This document shows, in pieces, positions 1 through 7,013 of a stretch of 7,013 bases of DNA (positions are counted from its first letter, which is position 1; every line of letters starts with the position of its first letter). The translations under genes were made by a program, and so were the position numbers. Under the pieces are notes generated by a model that made no database searches, was not told the DNA's origin, and saw only the letters and a list, made by a program, of their open reading frames with translations. Source of the DNA: Alphaproteobacteria bacterium (GTDB lineage Bacteria > Pseudomonadota > Alphaproteobacteria > UBA11222); the NCBI GenBank assembly GCA_003454415.1, contig DMKG01000159.1:1-7013 (forward strand), read 5' to 3'.

Positions 1-161
1 AGGTAGATGCGGCCGCGCGGGCTGTCGAGCTCGTCGCCGAGCAGCACGTAGGTCGGGCAGGTCGCCGTGCAGAAGCCGCAATGCACGCAGGCGCGCAGGA
101 TCCTTTCCGACTGCGCCATCTCGCCGTCACGCAATTGCTCCGGGGTGAACTGCGTGCGCAT
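1..161 (-). CDS. glcF: Glycolate oxidase iron-sulfur subunit GlcF, N-terminal fragment
   Basis: Reading leftward from the ATG at 161, the frame is open for 53 codons and leaves the window, so only the N-terminus is present. The fragment contains [12 protein letters not shown] (residues 25-36), a ferredoxin-like CxxCxxCxxxCP cluster that should bind one [4Fe-4S] centre, followed by [18 protein letters not shown], which I recognise as the conserved start of GlcF. In the family, GlcF works with the flavoproteins GlcD and GlcE to oxidise glycolate to glyoxylate and pass electrons to the respiratory chain at the membrane. The start lies 9 bases after the serB stop on the same strand, so co-transcription with serB is likely. 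A GGGAG ahead of the start overlaps the serB end but is rather far away (about 12 bases). The second Cys cluster and the C-terminal CCG domains, expected in the full protein, lie outside. The family assignment is firm; whether glcD and glcE are nearby cannot be seen. Confidence 0.9.
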   Translation of the reverse strand, partial: MRTQFTPEQLRDGEMAQSERILRACVHCGFCTATCPTYVLLGDELDSPRGRIY

Positions 162-170
162 GGGCCGTGC

Positions 171-1073
171 TCACTCCCTCACGATCTCGGAACCGCGATA
201 GCCCTGCAGATACAGAACCGCCGTCAGATCCCCGTGATCAATGCGCGCCCGCGCCGCCGCCGCCACGACCGGTTTGGCGTGAAAGGCGGCGCCCATGCCT
301 GCGGCGGTGATCATCGCCAGATCATTGGCCCCGTCGCCAATGGCCAGGGCCTGATCTTCGGAAAATCCGTTGCTGACGCAGGCGTCCCGCAGGGCGCGAA
401 GCTTCGCTTCCTTGCCCAGAATGGGCTCTTGCACCCCGGTTAAAAGGCCGTTCTCAAACATCAGTTCATTGGCGCAATGGGCGTGAAAGCCCGCCGCCTT
501 CGCCACCCGCTCCGTGAAATAGGTAAAGCCGCCGGAAACCAGCACCGTATGCGCCCCGTTCGCCGCCATGGTGCGCACCAGCGCCCGCGCGCCGGGGGTC
601 AGGCGCACCCGTTCGGCGTAAGCGTCATGCAAGGCATGAAGCGGCAGGCCCGCCAGCATGCGGATGCGTTCGCGCAGCGCGTCCTCGAACACGATTTCGC
701 CGCGCATGGCGCGCTCGGTGATGGCCGCGATCTGCGTCTTCCTGCCGGCGAAATCCGCCAGTTCGTCCAGGCATTCCACGGTGATGATGGTGGAATCCAT
801 ATCCGCGATCAGCAGTTTGCGGCGGCGTTCCTCCCCCGCGGCATGGACCACGATGTCGATGGGGGCGTCCCCCAGTTCATCGCGCGCGATGTTTTCGATC
901 TCCGCAGGATCGAGACCGGCGCAGCCGATATCCGCCGCAACCGCCCCATCCAGCCACTCCCGCGCCCTGATCCCGCCCCCCGCCTTTTCCAGCGCCTCGC
1001 AGACACGCGCCAGCACGGCGCTGTCGAGCACGATATTCAGCGGATTGCAGATCAGGGTGATGGTATGGTGCAT
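171..1073 (-). CDS. serB: Phosphoserine phosphatase SerB
   Basis: This 300-residue protein hydrolyses O-phosphoserine to serine, the last step of the phosphorylated serine pathway in the cytoplasm. Haloacid dehalogenase (HAD) motifs occur in order: motif I DMDST (91-95), with D91 as expected nucleophile and D93 as acid/base; motif II VLVSGGF (177-183), S180; motif III Lys in LGKEAKL (K221); and motif IV GDGAND (247-252) for Mg2+. ECLDELADFAG (100-110) is the usual SerB cap entry. About 85 residues precede motif I, matching the ACT-like N-terminal domain of many proteobacterial SerB proteins. I chose the ATG at 1073 because MHHTITLICNP begins the family-like sequence; the frame stays open further upstream only as antisense to miaA. 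No strong Shine-Dalgarno site is visible (AAGACAAG is weak). It diverges from miaA with a 24-base gap and probably forms a transcription unit with glcF. Confidence 0.95.
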   Translation of the reverse strand: MHHTITLICNPLNIVLDSAVLARVCEALEKAGGGIRAREWLDGAVAADIGCAGLDPAEIENIARDELGDAPIDIVVHAAGEERRRKLLIADMDSTIITVECLDELADFAGRKTQIAAITERAMRGEIVFEDALRERIRMLAGLPLHALHDAYAERVRLTPGARALVRTMAANGAHTVLVSGGFTYFTERVAKAAGFHAHCANELMFENGLLTGVQEPILGKEAKLRALRDACVSNGFSEDQALAIGDGANDLAMITAAGMGAAFHAKPVVAAAARARIDHGDLTAVLYLQGYRGSEIVRE

Positions 1074-1097
1074 GACTTGTCTTTTCGAGGATTCCAC

Positions 1098-2060
1098 ATG
1101 ACGCGAAGGCGCGCACTTCTTATCGCAGGGCCAACCGCCAGCGGCAAGTCCGCACTGGCGCTGCGTCTGGCCGAAGCGCTTCAGTCCCGGGGCGGGGCGG
1201 CCATCGTCAATGCCGACAGCATGCAGATCTACCGGGAGCTGCCCATACTGACGGCGCAGCCTTCGGCCGCAGAACGGGCGCGGGCGCCGCACTATCTTTA
1301 TGGCGCGCGCGCGGCTTCCGAACCCTGTTCGGCGGGTGAATGGGCGGGGCTGGCGGCGGCGGCCATTGACGACATCTGCGGCCGGGGGCAATTGCCCATT
1401 CTGGTCGGGGGTACGGGGCTTTATTTCCGCGCCCTGACGGAAGGCATGGCGCCGGTTCCCGAAATCGATCCGGAAATTCGCGCCTCGGCGCGCCAGATGA
1501 TGGCGCAAACCGGCCCGGAGGAATTTCACGCAAGACTGGCGGAGCGGGATGCGGAAATGGCCCGGCGCCTGCGGCCGAGCGACACCCAGCGCCTGCTGCG
1601 CGCCTGGGAAGTGCTGGAAAGCACCGGAATCTCTCTGGCCGAATGGCAGGAAAAGCCTGCGCCGCCCCTGTTTTCCGGGGAGATGATGCAACTCGCCCTG
1701 ATGCCGGACCGCAAGACGCTCTACGACAGTTGCGACGCGCGGCTGGAGCGGATGCTGCTGGCTGGCGCCCTGCGGGAAGTGGGCGCCTTTGAAGAGGCCG
1801 CGCGGGCGCAACAGCTCGCCCCGGACCTTCCCATCTTCCGGGCGGTGGGCCTTGCGCCGTTACGGGCGGTCCTGTACGGGGCGCTGGAGCCGGAGGAGGC
1901 CCTGCATCAGGCCAAAACCGCGACCCGCCAATACGCCAAACGCCAGCTTACCTGGATCCGGAATCAAATGATTGCGTGGAATAAGGCAGAAACGAAAGAT
2001 TCGGAAAGTATTTTTCAGGAAATATTTTCATTAATTATAAAATCGGGCTTGACCGCTTAG
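1098..2060 (+). CDS. miaA: tRNA dimethylallyltransferase MiaA
   Basis: MiaA transfers the dimethylallyl group to N6 of A37 in tRNAs that read codons starting with U, which helps keep the reading frame. The 320-residue protein shows the P-loop GPTASGKS (11-18), NADSMQIYREL (38-48) with the expected catalytic Asp at D40, LVGGTGLYFRAL (102-113), the tRNA-contacting PSDTQRLLRAWEV (160-172), and the C-terminal signature TRQYAKRQLTWIRNQ (276-290). Length is normal for the family. The start at 1098 follows a GAGG (1087-1090) at 7-base spacing and gives the classic N-terminus; the frame is open far upstream only as antisense to serB. AVGLAPL (249-255) sits where many homologues have an AxGY motif, a variation I believe is usual in alphaproteobacteria. 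The last ~25 codons are markedly AT-rich compared with the rest and encode a non-conserved tail; this DNA may serve the ilv promoter downstream. No terminator is visible after the stop. Confidence 0.95.
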   Translation: MTRRRALLIAGPTASGKSALALRLAEALQSRGGAAIVNADSMQIYRELPILTAQPSAAERARAPHYLYGARAASEPCSAGEWAGLAAAAIDDICGRGQLPILVGGTGLYFRALTEGMAPVPEIDPEIRASARQMMAQTGPEEFHARLAERDAEMARRLRPSDTQRLLRAWEVLESTGISLAEWQEKPAPPLFSGEMMQLALMPDRKTLYDSCDARLERMLLAGALREVGAFEEAARAQQLAPDLPIFRAVGLAPLRAVLYGALEPEEALHQAKTATRQYAKRQLTWIRNQMIAWNKAETKDSESIFQEIFSLIIKSGLTA

Positions 2061-2089
2061 GGCCTGACCGGTATTGTGCGCCGCTCCGC

Positions 2090-2117
2090 TTGACAGAGAA
2101 GGGAATAAGCCTTTAAT
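2090..2117 (+). promoter_or_regulatory. Candidate sigma70 promoter for ilvBNC
   Basis: A perfect -35 hexamer TTGACA (2090-2095), a 16-base spacer and TTTAAT (2112-2117, five of six matches to TATAAT) lie in the 109-base gap between miaA and ilvB. Transcription would begin near 2124 and leave a leader of about 46 bases. The DNA upstream, the 3' end of miaA at about 1970-2046, is AT-rich and could act like an UP element. A second, weaker candidate lies there (TTTTCA 2012-2017, 18 bases, TATAAA 2036-2041). This is inferred from consensus only. Confidence 0.5.
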
Positions 2118-2169
2118 TCGATTGGATTATTTTGCTTGTCTGGAACTGGCGCATGAACGATCGGGCGAT

Positions 2170-3930
2170 ATGATGAATGGCGAGAAAATTACCGGGGCGG
2201 AAATCGTCCTGAAAGCCCTGCAGGATCAGGGGGTGGAAGTCATATTCGGCTATCCGGGTGGCGCCGTATTGCCGATTTACGATGAAATCTTCCGCCAGGA
2301 AAACAGGATCAAGCACGTATTGGTGCGCCATGAACAGGGCGCCGCCCATGCGGCCGAAGGCTATGCCCGCTCCACCGGCAAGCCGGGCGTGGTGCTGGTC
2401 ACTTCCGGCCCCGGGGCCACCAATGCGGTGACCGGCATTACCGACGCCCTGATGGATTCCATACCGATGGTGGTGCTGACGGGTCAGGTGCCGACCAAGC
2501 TGATCGGCAGCGACGCGTTTCAGGAAGCGGATACGGTCGGCATCACCCGTTCCTGCACCAAACATAACTGGCTGGTGAAGGATGTGAACGATCTGGCGCG
2601 GGTGCTGCACGAGGCGTTCTATGTCGCCACCAAGGGGCGGCCGGGCCCGGTCGTGGTCGACATTCCCAAGGACGTGCAGTTCGCCCTGGGCAATTATGTA
2701 GGCCCCGGCAATGTCGCCCACCGCAGTTACAAGCCTCGGGTGAAAGGGGATCTGGAGCGCATCCGCCAGGCGGTGGATCTCATCGCGACGGCCAGGAAAC
2801 CCATCTTCTACACCGGCGGCGGCGTGATCAATTCCGGCCCCGCCGCAAGCCAGCTGCTGCGGGAATTCGCGCGCCTGACGGGCTTTCCCGTGACCTCCAC
2901 GCTGATGGGGCTGGGCGCGTTTCCGGCGGATGATCCGCAATGGCTGGGCATGCTGGGCATGCACGGAACCTGGGAAGCCAATCATGCGATGCATGATTGC
3001 GATGTCATGATCTGCATTGGCGCGCGTTTCGACGACCGGGTGACCGGACGGCTCGACGCGTTTTCGCCCCATTCGAAAAAGATTCACATCGATATCGATC
3101 CTTCCTCGATCAACAAGAATGTGCGCGCCGACGTGGCGGTGATCGGGGATGTGGCGCATGTGCTGGAAGACATGCTCCGGGTCTGGAAATCGAAAGCCGC
3201 CCGCCCCGACAAGGAGGCCCTTGCAGCCTGGTGGGAACAGATCAGGACCTGGCGCGGGCGCGACTGCCTCGCCTATAAAAATTCGGAAGAACTGATCAAA
3301 CCCCAATACGCCATCGAACGGCTCTATGCGCTGACCAAGGATCTCGACACCTATATCACCACCGAGGTCGGCCAGCACCAGATGTGGGCGGCGCAGTTCT
3401 ACCGCTTTCAGTCCCCCAACCGCTGGATGACCTCGGGCGGGCTGGGCACCATGGGGTATGGGCTGCCAGCCGCCCTGGGCGTGCAGATGGCGCATCCAGG
3501 CAGTCTGGTGATCGATATCGCCGGCGAAGCCTCGGTGCTGATGACGATGCAGGAGCTTTCCACGGCGGTGCAGTATGATCTGCCCATCAAGATCTTCATT
3601 TTGAACAATGAATATATGGGCATGGTGCGCCAATGGCAGGAATTGCTGCATGGCGGGCGCTATTCCCATTCCTATACCGCGTCGCTGCCGGATTTCGTGA
3701 AACTGGCTGAGGCGTATGGCGCGGTGGGCCTGCGCGCCAGCAAACCCGCAGAGCTGGATGACGCCATAAGGGAGATGATCGGCGTCAAGCGCCCGGTGCT
3801 GTTCGACTGCCGCATCGACAAGACCGAAAACTGCTTTCCCATGATCCCCTCGGGCGAGGCGCATAACAACATGATACTGGCCGATCTTGGCGCGCAGACG
3901 GTCTCCGCGGCCGGAAAGACGCTGGTGTGA
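2170..3930 (+). CDS. ilvB: Acetolactate synthase large (catalytic) subunit
   Basis: This thiamine diphosphate (ThDP)-dependent enzyme joins two pyruvates to acetolactate, or pyruvate and 2-oxobutyrate to acetohydroxybutyrate, the first common step of branched-chain amino acid synthesis. From the ATG at 2170 it has 586 residues, normal for the family. The N-terminal ThDP domain holds VRHEQGAAHAAEGYAR (52-67) with catalytic E55. The middle FAD-binding domain holds IGARFDDRVTGR (283-294). The C-terminal ThDP domain holds the metal/diphosphate motif IDIAGEASVLMTMQE (448-462) and LNNEYMGMVRQWQ (478-490). In the metal motif E453 replaces the Asp of the usual GDG/GDA. The start is not fully settled: ATG occurs at 2170 and 2173, both in frame, and neither has a good Shine-Dalgarno site. 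The frame is open upstream to 2074, but those residues are unlike the family and overlap the likely promoter. Family nomenclature could also call it ilvI or ilvG. It is followed one base later by ilvN. Confidence 0.96.
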   Translation: MMNGEKITGAEIVLKALQDQGVEVIFGYPGGAVLPIYDEIFRQENRIKHVLVRHEQGAAHAAEGYARSTGKPGVVLVTSGPGATNAVTGITDALMDSIPMVVLTGQVPTKLIGSDAFQEADTVGITRSCTKHNWLVKDVNDLARVLHEAFYVATKGRPGPVVVDIPKDVQFALGNYVGPGNVAHRSYKPRVKGDLERIRQAVDLIATARKPIFYTGGGVINSGPAASQLLREFARLTGFPVTSTLMGLGAFPADDPQWLGMLGMHGTWEANHAMHDCDVMICIGARFDDRVTGRLDAFSPHSKKIHIDIDPSSINKNVRADVAVIGDVAHVLEDMLRVWKSKAARPDKEALAAWWEQIRTWRGRDCLAYKNSEELIKPQYAIERLYALTKDLDTYITTEVGQHQMWAAQFYRFQSPNRWMTSGGLGTMGYGLPAALGVQMAHPGSLVIDIAGEASVLMTMQELSTAVQYDLPIKIFILNNEYMGMVRQWQELLHGGRYSHSYTASLPDFVKLAEAYGAVGLRASKPAELDDAIREMIGVKRPVLFDCRIDKTENCFPMIPSGEAHNNMILADLGAQTVSAAGKTLV

Positions 3931-3931
3931 C

Positions 3932-5520
<1,589 letters not shown>

Positions 5521-5526
5521 CCGCTG

Positions 5527-5611
5527 CCAGCTTGCCAAGACGGCGTCGCCGGGTTTTAATTCACCCGCTATGGTCAACCAAAGGAGCGGATCATGCAGCT
5601 TGGCAGGCTGG
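5527..5611. repeat. 13-base inverted repeat flanking the LLM gene start
   Basis: The left arm CCAGCTTGCCAAG (5527-5539) is the reverse complement of the right arm CTTGGCAGGCTGG (5599-5611) with one mismatch, which would be a G-U wobble in RNA. The arms are 59 bases apart and enclose the candidate -10, the ribosome binding site and the ATG of the LLM gene. The left arm covers the candidate -35. The pair could be two operator sites or, in read-through RNA from ilvC, a long-range stem. The repeat is seen; its function is inference. Confidence 0.45.
5532..5560 (+). promoter_or_regulatory. Candidate sigma70 promoter for the LLM oxidoreductase gene
   Basis: TTGCCA (5532-5537, five of six to TTGACA), a 17-base spacer and TTTAAT (5555-5560, five of six to TATAAT) lie in the 72-base gap after ilvC. 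Start of transcription would be near 5567, about 26 bases before the ATG. This suggests the LLM gene is not just the tail of the ilv operon. Consensus match only. Confidence 0.45.
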
Positions 5612-6465
5612 GCGTGTGGCAATTCACCGAGGCGATGACGGCGGCCGAAGCGGCCGCTTTCGCGGGCCGCGTGGAAGGCTGGGGCTATGGCGCCCTGTGG
5701 ATTCCCGAAGCAATGGGGCGGGACGCCCTCACCCATGCGGCGTGGCTGCTGGCCAATACCCGCAAACTGGTCATCGCCACCGGCATCGCCAATATCTATG
5801 CACGGGATGCGCGCGCCGCGCTCTGCGCGCAGAACACGCTGGCGGAACAATCCGGCGGCCGCTTTCTGCTGGGGCTCGGGGTTTCCCATGCGCCGCTGGT
5901 GGAAGGGTTGCGCGGCCACGCCTATCGTCCGCCGGTCGCCACCATGAAGGCCTATCTGGAGGCGATGAAAACCGCCGCCCCCTATAGTTCGGTCCCGCCG
6001 GGCGAAACGCCGCCCACGGTGATCGCGGCTTTGGGGCCGAAAATGCTGGAGCTGGCGAAAACCCACAGCAATGGCGCGCATCCCTATCTGGTGACGCCGG
6101 AACATACGGCGCAGGCGCGCAACATCCTGGGCGCGGGGCCCCTGCTCTGCGTGGAACAGAAGATTCTGCGCGAAAGCGATCCGGCCAAAGCGCGGGCGGT
6201 GGCGCGCGAGACCATCGGTTTTTATCTCTCTTTGCCCAATTACCGTAACAATCTGATGCGGCTGGGTTTCAGCGCGGCGGAACTGGATGAAAAAAGCGAC
6301 CGGCTGACCGATGCGCTGGTGGCGTGGGGCGATGTGAAGGCGATCCGGTCACGGATAGACGCCCATTTCGCCGCCGGAGCGAGCCATGTCTGCATTCAGG
6401 CGATCCCCCCGGGCGGGGGCCAGTTACCCGATGAGGAGCTTCTGGCGGCGCTCGCGCCCGGATAG
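5593..6465 (+). CDS. LLM (luciferase-like) class flavin/F420-type oxidoreductase
   Basis: This 290-residue protein belongs to the bacterial luciferase-like TIM-barrel superfamily, whose members use FMN or coenzyme F420. It looks like the group named F420-dependent MSMEG_4141 family (TIGR03620). Seen in order: GYGALWIPE (31-39), the second-strand motif of the barrel; IATGIANIYARDA (61-73); the hallmark GGRFLLGLGVSH (88-99); ALGPKMLELA (146-155); NGAHPYLVTPEH (160-171), equivalent to the usual ADG segment; and GASHVCIQ (262-269) near the C-terminus. No signal peptide or membrane segment is visible, so it should be cytoplasmic. The start is well fixed by a perfect AAGGAG (5581-5586), six bases before the ATG. 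It lies 72 bases after ilvC but has its own candidate promoter. The substrate cannot be predicted. F420 use in an alphaproteobacterium is uncertain, and FMN is a real alternative. A monooxygenase gene follows on the same strand. Confidence 0.88.
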   Translation: MQLGRLGVWQFTEAMTAAEAAAFAGRVEGWGYGALWIPEAMGRDALTHAAWLLANTRKLVIATGIANIYARDARAALCAQNTLAEQSGGRFLLGLGVSHAPLVEGLRGHAYRPPVATMKAYLEAMKTAAPYSSVPPGETPPTVIAALGPKMLELAKTHSNGAHPYLVTPEHTAQARNILGAGPLLCVEQKILRESDPAKARAVARETIGFYLSLPNYRNNLMRLGFSAAELDEKSDRLTDALVAWGDVKAIRSRIDAHFAAGASHVCIQAIPPGGGQLPDEELLAALAPG

Positions 6466-6571
6466 AATTTACGCCCAGGCTGGCCGGCCCGACCGGTCAT
6501 CCACCCGTTTTTCATGTAAAATCAACAGGTTGCAACGGTTCCCGCCAGATCAGGACCGGCCCGGACGCCGC

Positions 6572-6600
6572 TTGCCAAGGGTTTGGCGGCCCTCTAGTAT
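6572..6600 (+). promoter_or_regulatory. Candidate promoter for the downstream monooxygenase gene
   Basis: TTGCCA (6572-6577), a 17-base spacer and TAGTAT (6595-6600, four of six) lie in the 217-base gap before the monooxygenase gene. The predicted start, near 6607, is about 76 bases before the ATG and just ahead of a hairpin. A small inverted repeat, GCCAA (6574-6578) with TTGGC (6583-6587), overlaps the -35. Another weak -10-like TAAAAT stands at 6517-6522 without a good -35. The rest of the gap (6466-6571) shows nothing else I can name. Confidence 0.35.
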
Positions 6601-6609
6601 CGATGGAAA

Positions 6610-6641
6610 GCGCTTCCGGCTTTTCAAGACCGGAAAAGCGC
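6610..6641 (+). repeat. Imperfect hairpin with an alternative fold in the leader of the monooxygenase gene
   Basis: GCGCTTCCGG (6610-6619) can pair with CCGGAAAAGCGC (6630-6641), giving six plus four base pairs with an AA bulge and a 10-base loop. Alternatively GCTTTTC (6619-6625) pairs perfectly with GAAAAGC (6633-6639) around a 7-base loop. The two folds share bases and exclude each other. No T-tract follows, so a simple intrinsic terminator is unlikely. It may be an operator or a leader RNA element. Confidence 0.4.
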
Positions 6642-6682
6642 GCAGTAATTAACGACAGAAAAGAACGAAGGGAGAGGGAGCC

Positions 6683-7013
6683 ATGAGCGAAAGCCTGAGC
6701 GCGGTTGCCGCGAAAGCCGGGATGAAACTGGATTACGATCCGGACGAACTGAAGAAAAAATATCTGGCGGAGCGCGACAAGCGTCTGCGCGCAGACGGTA
6801 ACCGCCAGTATCGTGAGATCACCGGCGAATTCGCGCATTTCGTTACCGATCCTTATGTGGAGCCGGGATTCACCCGTGAACCCCTGTTCGATGAAGTGGA
6901 TGTGATCGTTATCGGCGGCGGTTTTGGCGGCCTGCTGGCCGGCGCGCGGCCGCGCGGGGGGGGGGGGGGCCCCCCAATGTGGGTGGGGGGGGGGGGTGCG
7001 GGGGGGGGGCGCC
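6683..7013 (+). CDS. FAD/NAD(P)-dependent monooxygenase of the Baeyer-Villiger (FMO-like) type, N-terminal fragment
   Basis: The frame opens at the ATG at 6683, about 7 bases after a GGGAG-rich ribosome site (6668-6680), and stays open to the window end. The reliable part is roughly 89 residues. After a charged N-terminal extension it reads LAERDKRLRADGNRQYREI (28-46) and then VDVIVIGGGFGGLLAGAR (72-89), a beta strand plus GxGxxG FAD-binding loop (G78, G80, G83). In my recall this long N-terminal extension ahead of the FAD loop resembles cyclohexanone-monooxygenase-like enzymes, which use NADPH and O2 to insert oxygen next to a ketone. The FxGxxxHxxxW fingerprint that would settle this lies outside. 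From about 6950 the sequence turns into long G and C runs that encode mostly Gly and Pro; homologues continue differently, so those last codons are probably false. It has its own leader, with a candidate promoter and hairpin. Substrate is unknown. Confidence 0.8.
   Translation, partial: MSESLSAVAAKAGMKLDYDPDELKKKYLAERDKRLRADGNRQYREITGEFAHFVTDPYVEPGFTREPLFDEVDVIVIGGGFGGLLAGARPRGGGGGPPMWVGGGGAGGGR
6950..7013. other. Low-complexity G/C homopolymer end, probable sequence artefact
   Basis: The last ~60 bases consist of G runs of 9 to more than 12 bases, with one C run and a few other bases. This contrasts sharply with the balanced coding sequence just before it. The change falls in the middle of the FAD-binding domain of a conserved enzyme, where continuing coding sequence is expected. 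Failed base calling at a read or contig end explains this best. Confidence 0.85.

Noticed and set aside
81..443. Plus-strand open frame of 120 codons opposite glcF and serB
   Set aside because: It is a shadow of two recognised minus-strand genes and has no motif.
477..1097. Upstream extension of miaA on the plus strand (total 527 codons)
   Set aside because: It is antisense to serB. The P-loop N-terminus of MiaA and a GAGG ribosome site fix the start at 1098.
1074..1811. Upstream extension of serB on the minus strand (total 546 codons)
   Set aside because: It is antisense to miaA and ends in Arg/Gly/Pro-rich translation. SerB-like sequence begins at the ATG at 1073.
2061..2169. Attenuation leader peptide ahead of ilvB
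   Set aside because: No short frame rich in Ile, Val or Leu codons and no terminator hairpin with a T-tract was found in the gap.
5540..5560. Intrinsic terminator after ilvC (GGCGTCGCC followed by GGGTTTT)
   Set aside because: The stem would have only three to four pairs around a very small loop, and the T run is short and serves better as part of the -10 element.
6512..6838. Minus-strand open frame of 108 codons across the leader of the monooxygenase gene
   Set aside because: It has no family resemblance and overlaps a well-supported plus-strand gene start with a good ribosome site.

Overview
The window is a GC-rich stretch of ordinary bacterial chromosome, most probably from an alphaproteobacterium, perhaps Rhodospirillales-like. 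This assignment rests on protein style (for example the GEAS motif in the acetolactate synthase large subunit and the SerB with an N-terminal extension) and on a gene order I remember from alphaproteobacteria; no search was run. No phage, insertion sequence, CRISPR array, tRNA or rRNA is visible.

Left part, minus strand (1-1073): serB (phosphoserine phosphatase, last step of serine synthesis), followed 9 bases downstream by the 5' end of glcF (iron-sulfur subunit of glycolate oxidase), which runs off the left edge. Only 24 bases separate serB from the divergent miaA (tRNA isopentenyl/dimethylallyl transferase) on the plus strand.

Middle, plus strand (1098-5520): miaA, then ilvB-ilvN-ilvC. 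These encode both subunits of acetolactate synthase and ketol-acid reductoisomerase, the first two common steps of valine, leucine and isoleucine synthesis. ilvB and ilvN are one base apart; ilvC follows after 38 bases. A strong-looking sigma70-type promoter (TTGACA, 16 bases, TTTAAT) lies in the miaA-ilvB gap, after an AT-rich miaA 3' end.

Right part, plus strand (5593-7013): a luciferase-like (LLM) flavin/F420 oxidoreductase with an excellent ribosome binding site, then a 217-base gap with a promoter candidate and a hairpin, then the 5' part of a flavoprotein monooxygenase of the Baeyer-Villiger/FMO type. Both genes have candidate promoters whose -35 region sits in the same 10-base word, GCTTGCCAAG, which suggests shared control.

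The last ~60 bases (from about 6950) are runs of G and C that look like a sequencing or assembly artefact, so the end of the last protein should not be trusted. I see no clearly new biological system. The most useful leads are the shared palindromic motif and inverted repeat around the two oxidoreductase promoters, the alternative hairpins ahead of the monooxygenase gene, and the tiny ORF overlapping the ilvB start.
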